Of a stretch of 64,000 nt of DNA, positions 1 to 8,311 are shown piece by piece; position 1 is the first letter of the stretch, and every line of letters starts with the position of its first letter. The position numbers were made by a program, and so were the translations under genes. Origin of the DNA: Sphingobacteriia bacterium (lineage in GTDB: Bacteria > Bacteroidota > Bacteroidia > Chitinophagales > Chitinophagaceae); assembly GCA_004294135.1 (NCBI GenBank), contig RDZY01000014.1, positions 21,458 to 85,457 of the forward strand. The letters run 5' to 3'. The notes under the pieces were generated by a model. The model was not told the origin of the DNA and searched no databases. It saw only the letters and a list, made by a program, of their open reading frames with translations.

Positions 1-289
1 CAGTCAAGAATCCCGTAGCAGCATAACGTTGAACATTCACAACCACATCATAATGTTGTTTTCTTATTTGAGATAGTAAGCCAAAAAGATTGCGGTATTT
101 AGATTTTTTTTTATCCCAAATAAGGGTGTTGTGTAAAAAGGGGTGGTCGTTAAAAAGCGATTCATTGCCCTTTCTAACTAAAATATCAATAGCGAGTGTT
201 GGAAAACTTTGGTGAAGGGATTCCAATAATGAAGTGGCTAAAACCACGTCCCCAATAAAAGCAGTTTGAATAATCAATATGCGCTGCAT
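1..289 (-). CDS. Glycosyltransferase family 9 (heptosyltransferase-like), N-terminal part
   Basis: The reverse strand reads open from an ATG at 289 to the window edge, giving about 96 N-terminal residues. They begin MQRILIIQTAFIGDVVLATS, which is the typical start of family 9 glycosyltransferases: a beta strand followed by a glycine turn and helix of the first Rossmann-like domain. The family includes ADP-heptose:LPS heptosyltransferases that build the inner lipopolysaccharide core on the cytoplasmic face of the inner membrane. The donor-binding C-terminal half lies outside the window, so the sugar cannot be inferred. The gene is divergent from dapD and has a TAnnTTTG box just upstream. Confidence 0.8.
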   Translation of the reverse strand, partial: MQRILIIQTAFIGDVVLATSLLESLHQSFPTLAIDILVRKGNESLFNDHPFLHNTLIWDKKKSKYRNLFGLLSQIRKQHYDVVVNVQRYAATGFLT

Positions 290-293
290 GGTG

Positions 294-301
294 CAAAATT
301 A
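294..301 (-). promoter_or_regulatory. Bacteroidota -7 promoter box for the glycosyltransferase
   Basis: The reverse strand reads TAATTTTG, a full match to the Bacteroidota -7 consensus TAnnTTTG. It ends five bases before the ATG at 289, so transcription would begin close to the start codon. No clear -33 TTTG was noted. Confidence 0.45.
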
Positions 302-384
302 CGTTTCTATGCGTATTTGAAGTGCATTCAATGAAATCAACATTCAAAATGAATATTTGCGGAGGCTGGCTTATCCCGAACCTG

Positions 385-392
385 TATTTTTG
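385..392 (+). promoter_or_regulatory. Bacteroidota -7 promoter box for dapD
   Basis: TATTTTTG matches TAnnTTTG and ends 14 bases before the dapD ATG at 407. The leader would be very short. Confidence 0.45.
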
Positions 393-406
393 CAAAAAAT
401 GTAACC

Positions 407-1216
407 ATGTTAAAAGAAATCATTTTAAAAGCCTGGGATGATCGGGCATTATTGAAAGAAGCAGTGTATAGTGAAGCAGTAAAAGAAGTTATAGAAGCAG
501 TGGATAAAGGGCATTTGAGGGTAGCTTCTCCAACAGAGCATGGTTGGGTAGTTAATGAGTGGGTTAAACAGGCCATACTGATGTATTTTGGCATTCAACA
601 AATGCAAACTTGGGATACACCACCTTTTGAATTTTTCGATAAAATGTTATTGAAAAAAAATTACAAAGAATTGGGCGTGAGGGCTGTACCTCCAGCTACT
701 GCAAGATATGGTGCTTATATTGCTAGGAATGTAGTGTTAATGCCCAGCTATGTAAATATTGGAGCTTACGTAGATGAGGGTGCAATGGTAGATACATGGG
801 CTACGGTAGGAAGCTGCGCACAGATTGGTAAAAATGTTCACCTAAGTGGAGGCGTAGGCATTGGAGGTGTTTTAGAACCGCTACAGGCGAGTCCCGTTAT
901 TATTGAAGACGGATGTTTTATTGGCAGCAGATGTATTGTAGTAGAAGGAGTTATAGTAGAGAAAGAAGCAGTACTTGGTGCGAATGTAGTACTTACACAA
1001 TCTACCAAAATAATTGACGTGAGCAGATCTACTCCTATTGAAATGAAAGGCAGGGTACCTGCAAGAAGTGTGGTAATACCAGGTAGTTACGCCAAGCAAT
1101 TTAATGCGGGTGAATACCAAGTAAGTTGCGCCTTAATTATAGGCCAGCGAAAAGAAAGTACCGATTTAAAAACCAGTCTGAATGATGCATTGAGAGACTT
1201 TAATATAAGTGTATAA
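407..1216 (+). CDS. dapD: 2,3,4,5-tetrahydropyridine-2,6-dicarboxylate N-succinyltransferase
   Basis: This 269-residue protein is the full length of DapD, the succinyl-CoA-dependent enzyme of the lysine/diaminopimelate pathway. The first 100 residues form the helical N-terminal domain (TPPFEFFDKM). The middle is a left-handed beta helix of hexapeptide repeats (VNIGAYVDEGAMVDTWATVG, then VHLSGGVGIGGVLEP), the substrate and CoA site of the trimer. The start is the first ATG after a TAnnTTTG box. The stop TAA shares its last A with the ATG of the next gene, so the two are translationally coupled. Confidence 0.95.
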   Translation: MLKEIILKAWDDRALLKEAVYSEAVKEVIEAVDKGHLRVASPTEHGWVVNEWVKQAILMYFGIQQMQTWDTPPFEFFDKMLLKKNYKELGVRAVPPATARYGAYIARNVVLMPSYVNIGAYVDEGAMVDTWATVGSCAQIGKNVHLSGGVGIGGVLEPLQASPVIIEDGCFIGSRCIVVEGVIVEKEAVLGANVVLTQSTKIIDVSRSTPIEMKGRVPARSVVIPGSYAKQFNAGEYQVSCALIIGQRKESTDLKTSLNDALRDFNISV

Positions 1217-2157
1217 TGAAGCCCCAAGGCAAGCAAGCAATACGCGTCTCAGGTTTCTTAATTAGTGTGATAGCGGCGGTACTTTTTTCTACCAAAGCCA
1301 TATTTGTTAAATCAGCATATAAGCAAACTGGTGTAGATGCGGTAACCTTACTTACATTGAGAATGCTTTTTTCACTGCCTTTTTATCTTGTCGCGGCTTG
1401 GTTAGTAGGGCGTAAGGAGGATAAAAAAACCTTGACAACAAAACAGTATTTGTGGATTATTACGTTGGGCATATTAGGGTATTACCTCAGTAGTGTATTT
1501 GATTTTATTGGTTTGCAATATGTTTCGGCAGGATTGGAGCGGTTGATATTATTTTTATATCCAACTTTTTCCGTTCTGCTGAATACCTTTCTTTTCAAAG
1601 CCAAGCTCACCCGTACACAATTGATTGCACTTGTATTAACTTACGCGGGTATTGGGATAGCATATTTGGGTGAATTACAGCAAGTAGAATTACACAATAG
1701 CCAGTTTTACTTTGGGTCGCTGATGATTTTTTTCTGTGCCATCACTTATTCAGTTTATTTAGTGGGAACAGGAAGAATGGTAAACCGAGTAGGTGTTACC
1801 CGTTATACAACTTATGTAATGCTCTCCTCTACCGCAGGCATATTCATACATTTTTTACTGAAAAGAAATGTACAATATATCTCTTTTACCACCCCATTAA
1901 TGGGCTATAGTATTGCACTGGCAATTATAGCAACAGTGATTCCTTCATTTATGATGAGCAGTGGAATGAAAAAAATAGGTAGTAATAATGTATCTATTAT
2001 TACCAGTATTGGTCCAGTATCTACCACTTTACAAGCTTATTATTTTCTAGATGAAAAAATTTTAGACGTCCAAATTATAGGTACTATAATGGTAATCATT
2101 GGGGTTGTATTAATTGGATGGCAATTCAGCTCTACTGCGGAAAAACCAATTGCTTAA
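1216..2157 (+). CDS. EamA/DMT-family membrane transporter
   Basis: The 313-residue protein shows about ten hydrophobic helices arranged as two EamA repeats, as in the drug/metabolite transporter superfamily. The first helix reads FLISVIAAVLFSTKAIFVK, a common EamA beginning (start site of the first repeat). The second repeat starts near residue 165. These proteins export amino acids or other small metabolites across the inner membrane; the substrate cannot be told from sequence. It overlaps dapD by one base and is probably cotranscribed with it, which may hint at an amino acid or a cell-wall precursor but proves nothing. Confidence 0.85.
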   Translation: MKPQGKQAIRVSGFLISVIAAVLFSTKAIFVKSAYKQTGVDAVTLLTLRMLFSLPFYLVAAWLVGRKEDKKTLTTKQYLWIITLGILGYYLSSVFDFIGLQYVSAGLERLILFLYPTFSVLLNTFLFKAKLTRTQLIALVLTYAGIGIAYLGELQQVELHNSQFYFGSLMIFFCAITYSVYLVGTGRMVNRVGVTRYTTYVMLSSTAGIFIHFLLKRNVQYISFTTPLMGYSIALAIIATVIPSFMMSSGMKKIGSNNVSIITSIGPVSTTLQAYYFLDEKILDVQIIGTIMVIIGVVLIGWQFSSTAEKPIA

Positions 2158-2177
2158 TTAAATAATAAACGCAGTTG

Positions 2178-4031
2178 CTAAGCATAGGAAGTATCCAATT
2201 CACTTAGTTTTTCAAATTGATCAATGGTTAATGGCTTGGTGATAAAATGGGTTACATTACTAAACTTCTTTGATTTTTCATAGTCACTATGGTCAATAGA
2301 AGAAGTTAGAATAACAACAGGCCAAGGCTGGCTCATTTTTTCATATTCATGAAGAAAATCCCAACCTGATCTACCAGTAAAATTCAAATCGAGAAATATC
2401 TTCCTTTTTAGGGTAGGATTTTCTTTCATATATTTCAAAGCATCGTCAATATCATCAAATACGCTCACGGGCAAACTTGGAAGTACATTCCTTATAATTA
2501 ATTCATTTAACTTATTAACCAGATGGTCGTCGTCTACTAAACATATTTCTTCTATTTGCTGATTCAGCAGAAATTTATTGAGTGAAATACTATTGGAAGA
2601 GGCAAAGTTAATCTGGTCATTCAACTTGTATATGGCATCATTCATCAGATTTGCAGATAATTCAATATCAGCAAATATTTGCCCATAAGTCAACAAATTA
2701 TGATCTTGAAACTTTGCAGTTTGTAGAAGTTGCAAAATTTTAGAGAACTCATGTCGCAGTTCATGCGAAGTGATGAAAGATATTTTTTTCAGATGAGTCA
2801 TCTGTTCTTGCACTTCTTTTTCGGAAACCTTTTTGAGGGTAATATCTTTTTGAATGGTGATATAACCAGTAACTGCTCCATCTTTATCATACAAGGTCTC
2901 GATCATGATATCGAGCCAAAGTTTTGATCCGCTTTTTGTATAGTATAAAATTTCTGCTCTAATTCCCCTACCCTGTTTAATAACCCTACCAATTCTGTCT
3001 AATGTTTCTTTACTGGTATCTACACCTTTTAATATACTTCCTGGTTGTTTACCGCTCACTTCTTTTAAAGAATAACCAGTTAGTTTAACGAAAGCATCAT
3101 TCACCCAATTAATTTGGTTACTTGCATTGCATAAGATAATAATACTACTAATTTTCTGGGCGACTTTGGTAAATTTTCCAAATTCAATTTTAGTAGTTTC
3201 CATCAGATCTTGCTGACGCTTTATTTGTAACTGTGCTTCTTTAATAGCGGTTATATCAATAGATGTACCAGCATATCCTAGAAACTCACCTATCCGATTG
3301 TACATTGGATTCCCCTTAGTATTCATCCACCTATAGTTACCATCTACTTTCAAAAATCGGTATATAATTGAATAGGGACTTTGCTGAATAAATGCATCTT
3401 TTCTTTCATCTAAGATTCTTTCTAAGTCTTCAGGATGTATGGCTTGCAACCACCCATTACCCAACTCGTCTTCTATTTCAGTACCTCTGAATACAGTCCA
3501 AGCTTTATTTACAAAACTAATTTGATGGTATTGATCACTTACCCACATTAAGTCTGGCATATAGTTGGCAATCTCTCTAAACCATTCTTGGTTGTGACTA
3601 AGATCAACTTGTTGATCATTAAAACCAGTAGTATAATTTTCTGATTTTTTTCCTACTATTGACAACGAAGCGTCTTTTCCGATCATGAGTACCCCAGTGG
3701 GGAGCTCTCTTTTATCAAAAACAATGGTAAGATCAAAATGAATCACAGAATGACTAAATTCCATTCCGGGCATCTTAAACCGAAGTGCTACAGTATTTAC
3801 AGTTTTTCTAATACAATCGTTTACAGCACTCTTAAACATCCCAACTTCATTTGAGGCAAATAAAGCATCAATATTAACACCCATCATTGATTCTCCAACA
3901 ATTTGGTAATAGCGCTTGAAAGATTCATTACAAAAACAAATATTCCCATTTAAATCAGTAGTAACAATATAATGGTTGTTACTATTAATCATTTGTGAAA
4001 GGTTTTTATCTAAGCTGTACGGGTATCGCAT
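2178..4031 (-). CDS. PAS-PAS-PAS / histidine-box / receiver protein without ATPase domain
   Basis: About 617 residues. Three PAS-like regions cover roughly residues 15-125, 150-270 and 285-410; the second and third carry the C-terminal PAC motif (GTSIDITAIKEAQ, ITIQKDITLKK). A dimerisation/phosphoacceptor-like helix follows with SHELRHEFSKI, H423 being the candidate phosphoacceptor. Only a short linker separates it from a C-terminal receiver (LVDDD near 501, D548 in FLDLNF, T in ILTSS, K in ITKPL). No N, G1 or G2 box of a histidine-kinase ATPase is present. The proline usual in the H-box is replaced by glutamate. I chose the ATG at 4031; a TTG two codons upstream is possible. It is a paralogue of the protein at 5422-6498 and probably a phosphorelay component. 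Confidence 0.8.
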   Translation of the reverse strand: MRYPYSLDKNLSQMINSNNHYIVTTDLNGNICFCNESFKRYYQIVGESMMGVNIDALFASNEVGMFKSAVNDCIRKTVNTVALRFKMPGMEFSHSVIHFDLTIVFDKRELPTGVLMIGKDASLSIVGKKSENYTTGFNDQQVDLSHNQEWFREIANYMPDLMWVSDQYHQISFVNKAWTVFRGTEIEDELGNGWLQAIHPEDLERILDERKDAFIQQSPYSIIYRFLKVDGNYRWMNTKGNPMYNRIGEFLGYAGTSIDITAIKEAQLQIKRQQDLMETTKIEFGKFTKVAQKISSIIILCNASNQINWVNDAFVKLTGYSLKEVSGKQPGSILKGVDTSKETLDRIGRVIKQGRGIRAEILYYTKSGSKLWLDIMIETLYDKDGAVTGYITIQKDITLKKVSEKEVQEQMTHLKKISFITSHELRHEFSKILQLLQTAKFQDHNLLTYGQIFADIELSANLMNDAIYKLNDQINFASSNSISLNKFLLNQQIEEICLVDDDHLVNKLNELIIRNVLPSLPVSVFDDIDDALKYMKENPTLKRKIFLDLNFTGRSGWDFLHEYEKMSQPWPVVILTSSIDHSDYEKSKKFSNVTHFITKPLTIDQFEKLSELDTSYA

Positions 4032-4052
4032 ACACAATTATTGAAGTAGTAA

Positions 4053-4454
4053 TCAGCCGCTTTTAACTAACATTTTTTTATGAGAATAACGATCTACTAG
4101 ATCAGGCAATAAAGCAAAATCTCTCGACTTGTCTAGAAAAAAATCAGCTCCTATCCTTAAACATTCATCCCTATATATAGTATAAGGTGTATTCGTAAGA
4201 ATGATCACAACAAGAGTATATTCATACAATGCTTTAACTTTCCTAAGCATTTCTAACCCACTCATCCCAGACAAATTAATATCAAGAATTAACATATCAG
4301 TTTGATCTTGCGCTAATGCCTTCAATCCGTCTTCAGCATTTATTGCGAAACGAATAATATTAACTGAAGCTTTATTGTATAAAATTTCAGAGAGCTGTTG
4401 CATTATTAAGCTTGCCCCGTCTACAATTAATATATTTAAAGTTCTCAAAATCAT
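4053..4454 (-). CDS. Single-domain response regulator (CheY-like)
   Basis: A receiver domain with nothing after it, 134 residues from the ATG at 4454. The phosphoacceptor is D58 (LILDINLSGMSG), the switch threonine is in VVIILTNT and the lysine is in FFLDKS. The usual second acidic residue after the first strand is replaced by glycine (ILIVDGAS), which could change magnesium binding. A longer reading from 4535 is unlikely because it would run through a strong terminator-like hairpin at 4484-4521. The gene lies 21 bases upstream of the PAS-receiver gene in the same direction. Confidence 0.8.
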   Translation of the reverse strand: MILRTLNILIVDGASLIMQQLSEILYNKASVNIIRFAINAEDGLKALAQDQTDMLILDINLSGMSGLEMLRKVKALYEYTLVVIILTNTPYTIYRDECLRIGADFFLDKSRDFALLPDLVDRYSHKKMLVKSG

Positions 4455-4483
4455 ACTGATAAATCCAAGTAAAGGTAAGAATG

Positions 4484-4521
4484 AAAAAAAGAAAGCTTTG
4501 TAGAACGTGCTACAAAGCTTT
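4484..4521 (-). terminator. Strong intrinsic terminator or attenuator hairpin between response regulators
   Basis: A perfect 12-bp inverted repeat (arms 4492-4503 and 4510-4521, AAAGCTTTGTAG and its complement, 6-base loop) is followed on the minus strand by a C and then a run of seven T. It would end transcripts coming from the LuxR-type regulator at 4682-5314, or act in the leader of the receiver gene that starts at 4454. Confidence 0.7.
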
Positions 4522-4665
4522 TGTAGTTTAGACACTACAATTGGATTTATAAAATATTGGATTTAAAACAATAATATTAAATTGAATTATTTTACAAAAA
4601 TAAAGTAGTTCCAATAATTAACATGTAGTAAGAAGATTATGTGATTGTAGAATAAAACACAAATA

Positions 4666-4689
4666 AAATGTAGTACAAAAACTACATTT
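4666..4689 (-). terminator. Inverted repeat at the end of the LuxR-type regulator gene
   Basis: AAATGTAG and CTACATTT form a perfect 8-bp hairpin with an 8-base loop. It covers the stop codon of the upstream gene and is followed on the minus strand by T-rich sequence without an uninterrupted run. It may be a weak terminator or a site for a factor that recognises the CTACA motif, which recurs at 4510-4540. Confidence 0.4.
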
Positions 4690-5314
4690 CGGCAATTTTA
4701 TGCTCAATCGCATACTTAATTAAGTCAGCATTGCTCTTCAAGTTCATTTTATCCATAATTCGAGAACGATAGGTACTAATGGTGTTTACATTCAAACAAA
4801 GTATTTCACTAATTTCAGAAATTGACTTGCCTGCATAAATCATTTTTAACACCTCAAACTCTCTATCGGAAAGAGTTTCATGGGGAAGTTTGGTTTGATC
4901 AGAATCAAGCGAGCCTGCTAAAACCTCAGCTACTTTATTAGTGATATACTTTCTTCCACTAAGTATTTGCTGAACTGCAGTAACCAACTCATAAGGAGCA
5001 CTCTCTTTGGTAATATAACCTGATGCACCAGCTTTAATAGCCCTAACAGCATAGAGCTCGGGGGAGTGCATACTGAGCATTAATACAGGTATATGCGGCA
5101 TATTAGTCTTTATCTGACGGAGAATTTCAATACCAGAATATCCAGGCATACTGATGTCAGAAATAATAATATCCCAGTTTTCTTTAACCGCTTTTTTGAA
5201 TAATTCAGCTGAATCTGCTACATCGTGAATATCAGCAAACGGAAGAGACTCAAGTAATATTTTTTTGAGCCCCTCACGTATCAGCGAGTGGTCATCGGCT
5301 ATAAGAATTCGCAT
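4682..5314 (-). CDS. NarL/FixJ-family (LuxR-type) response regulator
   Basis: A 210-residue two-domain regulator. The receiver occupies residues 1-120 (LIADDHS, D53 in ISDISMPG, T/S switch in LMLSM, K in YITKES). The LuxR helix-turn-helix occupies about 148-208 (LSDREFEVLKMIYAGKSISE, then VNTISTYRSRIMDKMNL). The family binds DNA as a dimer after phosphorylation. I chose the ATG at 5314 because the receiver fold begins exactly there; a TTG eight codons upstream would add nothing recognisable. It sits inside the signalling island, and any of the neighbouring histidine-box proteins could be its phosphodonor. Confidence 0.9.
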   Translation of the reverse strand: MRILIADDHSLIREGLKKILLESLPFADIHDVADSAELFKKAVKENWDIIISDISMPGYSGIEILRQIKTNMPHIPVLMLSMHSPELYAVRAIKAGASGYITKESAPYELVTAVQQILSGRKYITNKVAEVLAGSLDSDQTKLPHETLSDREFEVLKMIYAGKSISEISEILCLNVNTISTYRSRIMDKMNLKSNADLIKYAIEHKIAEM

Positions 5315-5421
5315 ATTATAATTAGACTTTCCCTTCAATTAAATAAATTTAATGTATTAAAGATAGGGAATATGCCGATTTCAATGCATAATAAAATTGA
5401 TTTTAAATTAATTATCAATTT

Positions 5422-6498
5422 CTAGGAATAATGCATCGACTTTAACTCTTCAAAAAAAGTTTTAATAAATTCAAATGATAATGGCTTTGTAATGTAATCT
5501 ATTACAGATTTGTAACTTCTAGCCTTCTCTCGATCTCTATTATCAATAGATGACGAAAGTACAATTACATTAGCTGCGGAGGAGAACTGCATGTACTCAT
5601 CCAAGAAATCCCAGCCCCCCCTTCCGGGGAAATTGATATCAAGAAAAATTAATAATTCTTCAGGTGAAGGGGCTGACTTTAAATCTTTTATAGCTTCATC
5701 TACACTCAAGTATACTTCAACGGGCATTTCAGGAAGGAGTGCTTGTAATATTTTCTTATTGAGTACATTTGTTAACACATCATCATCAATAAAAATCACT
5801 TTCGTAAATTTATCTGTAGCCTTATTTGATTCAAAGAAATCATCATTTTGATTGAAGGATAATTTATGGTTAAGCCTAAATATAGAAGAGTTAATAAGTT
5901 GGATTGATTTTTTTGCTTCCTTAATTAAATCAACGCGTTCTACGTCAGTAATAAACCTATTATCCATCAGGTTAACAATAGATTGTATTTTAGCATACTC
6001 ATGTCTCATTTCATGTGAAGTAATGAAAGAGAGCTCTTGAAGTCTATTTTTATATAATTCCTTCTGGTGTTCACTTTGCTTTCGCTCTGTTATATTTTGA
6101 GATATTCCTAATAAAAATAATACCTCTTTTTCGTCTCGCTCAAAAACAGAGAGTCGTGTCTGAAAATATTGATATTGCTGATTTGCATCCTTACACCTAC
6201 ATTCTATCTCAATTGAATCTGTATTAACCAACCGCTTCATGCTTCGAAGTGATTTTTCTACCCCTTGCCAGTCATCTGGATGAATTATTGATTGTAATGA
6301 GATACAGTTAATATCCTGACCAGATAAATCGAAAAATCCTAACAGCTCATTTAATATAGCATTTCTGATAATGAACTTTCTAGCTTTCATATCGAAAATG
6401 AAAACCAGATCAGGTAATTTATGATATATCGCTTCTAACAAAGCAGAAGAATTTACCTTTTGAGGAAAGATTTCATTTTCAATAACTAAACTTTGCAT
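5422..6498 (-). CDS. PAS / histidine-box / receiver protein without ATPase domain
   Basis: 358 residues with one PAS domain (about 20-140, PAC end ISQNITERKQ), a histidine-box helix (SFITSHEMRHEYAKI, H162) and a C-terminal receiver from about 234 (FIDDD, D287 in FLDINFPGRGGWDFL, S in VLSSS, K in YITKPL). No ATP-binding domain lies between helix and receiver. The H-box and receiver closely match the larger protein at 2178-4031, so the two are paralogues. ATG start at 6498. It is divergent from the sigma-54 activator. Its likely role is phosphotransfer or phosphate storage rather than autophosphorylation; this is inference. Confidence 0.8.
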   Translation of the reverse strand: MQSLVIENEIFPQKVNSSALLEAIYHKLPDLVFIFDMKARKFIIRNAILNELLGFFDLSGQDINCISLQSIIHPDDWQGVEKSLRSMKRLVNTDSIEIECRCKDANQQYQYFQTRLSVFERDEKEVLFLLGISQNITERKQSEHQKELYKNRLQELSFITSHEMRHEYAKIQSIVNLMDNRFITDVERVDLIKEAKKSIQLINSSIFRLNHKLSFNQNDDFFESNKATDKFTKVIFIDDDVLTNVLNKKILQALLPEMPVEVYLSVDEAIKDLKSAPSPEELLIFLDINFPGRGGWDFLDEYMQFSSAANVIVLSSSIDNRDREKARSYKSVIDYITKPLSFEFIKTFFEELKSMHYS

Positions 6499-6938
6499 AA
6501 AACAATTTTAAAAATGATTCAAAATAATACTCAGGTATTGTAGCAATTATAGAAAAAAGAGAAAAGCCAGAAAAAGATATACCCGTAAATGACTAGTTTT
6601 AAAAGGAAAAATTTCATATTCCTTAGTGAAAAGAGTTTCAAAAGGAAATAGCATATTTGACCTATAAACAATATTAAGTAACTTAAAAAAATAGATCTTG
6701 CATGAAATTCATTCCAACGCATGGTAATTGTTTTATAATATATAATAAACAATATGCCAATCTCAATTTGATTGATAATCAATGGTATTGATAGAAGTAT
6801 CCGCTTAAAAATATATTATTTTGGGAAAAAATTCTCTTTTTGGGACTAAAGACCCATTTAGAAGAAAAATTCTTACTTTTAATAGTATTTTTATTCAATA
6901 AAATCCTGAACTACTATTGTTATCCTCATTTCTATCCA
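6499..6938. other. Intergenic region between divergent signalling genes
   Basis: About 440 AT-rich bases upstream of both the PAS-receiver gene (minus) and the sigma-54 activator (plus). I see no RNA gene, strong hairpin or consensus promoter. A minus-strand reading frame of 83 hydrophobic codons at 6531-6782 starts with TTG and has no recognisable features; I do not call it a gene. Confidence 0.5.
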
Positions 6939-8303
6939 ATGAAGCCAAACAAACCGCTTAAAATCTTTATCTTAGAAGATGACCTCTGGTATGGAACAAT
7001 GCTAGAGCACTACCTATCGCTCAATCCTGATTATCAAGTAACTCGTTTTGAAACCCAAAAAGAATTTTTCAAAGCCTTAATTGAAAACCCAGATGTTATC
7101 ACCCTTGACTATTCACTTTCTGAAGGAAAGGAAAATGGAAGTAAAGTGTTAAAGCGGATTAAAGAGATGAATCCAGAAATTGATGTAATAATCATCTCTG
7201 GCCAAGAAGAAATAACAACAGCAGTAGAACTACTCAAATCTGGTGCTTTTGATTATATTGTAAAAGACGATGACACAAAAGACCGATTGTGGAATGTGCT
7301 GATTCATTTACAGGAAATTAAAGAACTGAAGAAAGAAGTGGAGACTCTGAAAAATGAATTGAAAAAAACTTACGATTTTTCTAAAGTAATTATTGGACAG
7401 AGCAGCCAAATCATGCGTGTATTTAGTCTGATAGAAAAAGCTACAAAAACTAATATAACTGTATCCATTTCTGGCGAAACTGGAACAGGAAAAGAAATGG
7501 TTGCAAAAGCAATTCACTATAATTCACCAAGGCAAAAATTTCCATTTGTAGCAATCAATGTTGCAGCAATCCCAAGAGATCTTTTAGAAAGCGAATTATT
7601 TGGTCACGAAAAAGGCGCTTTTACAGGTGCACTGGGAAGAAGAATAGGTAAATTTGAAGAAGCGCATAGAGGCACACTTTTCCTAGACGAAATTGGAGAG
7701 ATGGATATGCATTTACAAGCCAAATTATTAAGGGTATTACAAGAAAGAGAAATTACTCGTATTGGAGGAAGTGCAGTAACACCAATTGATGTTAGAATTC
7801 TTGTAGCCACACATAAAAACTTACTGAAAGAAGTGCATAACAAAACATTTAGAGAAGATTTATATTATCGCTTACTCGGCTTACCAATTGAATTACCTCC
7901 GTTAAGAGAGCGAGAAAACGACTATCTTATTTTGGCTAAATATTTTATTCAAAATTTTTGTAGCGACAATAGATTGCCAATAAAAACACTCACCAGTGAT
8001 GCATTACAAAAATTAAAAACATACCATTTTCCAGGAAATATCAGGGAGCTTAGATCCATTATTGAACTAGCAATAGTAATGGCTGATGGTGAAACAATTA
8101 CAGAAAAAGACATCAATATTGATCATCCAAGCAGTATTGGTAATTTACTTAATAAAGAAACTACATTAAGAGAATATGAAACTCAAATTATTCAACATTT
8201 TTTGAATAAATACAACCAAGATGTTTTAGTGGTTTCAAAAAAATTAGATATTGGCAAATCTACAATATACCGGATGATGCAAAATGGAGAATTTAATAAA
8301 TAG
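6939..8303 (+). CDS. NtrC-family sigma-54-dependent response regulator
   Basis: 454 residues from the ATG at 6939, where the receiver begins. Receiver: ILEDD, phosphoacceptor D57 in LDYSLSEG, K in YIVKDD. AAA+ domain: Walker A GETGTGKE at 179-186, the sigma-54 contact loop GAFTGA at 226-231, Walker B TLFLDE at 246-251, and REDLYYRL as arginine-finger region. The C-terminal Fis-like helix-turn-helix reads VVSKKLDIGKSTIYRMMQ. It activates RNA polymerase carrying sigma-54 at -24/-12 promoters. The hybrid kinase gene starts 8 bases downstream, so the two are almost certainly one operon and a signalling pair. Confidence 0.95.
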   Translation: MKPNKPLKIFILEDDLWYGTMLEHYLSLNPDYQVTRFETQKEFFKALIENPDVITLDYSLSEGKENGSKVLKRIKEMNPEIDVIIISGQEEITTAVELLKSGAFDYIVKDDDTKDRLWNVLIHLQEIKELKKEVETLKNELKKTYDFSKVIIGQSSQIMRVFSLIEKATKTNITVSISGETGTGKEMVAKAIHYNSPRQKFPFVAINVAAIPRDLLESELFGHEKGAFTGALGRRIGKFEEAHRGTLFLDEIGEMDMHLQAKLLRVLQEREITRIGGSAVTPIDVRILVATHKNLLKEVHNKTFREDLYYRLLGLPIELPPLRERENDYLILAKYFIQNFCSDNRLPIKTLTSDALQKLKTYHFPGNIRELRSIIELAIVMADGETITEKDINIDHPSSIGNLLNKETTLREYETQIIQHFLNKYNQDVLVVSKKLDIGKSTIYRMMQNGEFNK

Positions 8304-8311
8304 AAAACCAA

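Noticed and set aside
4455..4535. N-terminal extension of the single receiver protein
   Set aside because: It would translate through the terminator hairpin at 4484-4521; the receiver begins at ATG 4454.
6531..6782. 83-codon hydrophobic minus frame
   Set aside because: TTG start, AT-rich sequence giving Phe/Ile/Leu by composition, no family features.
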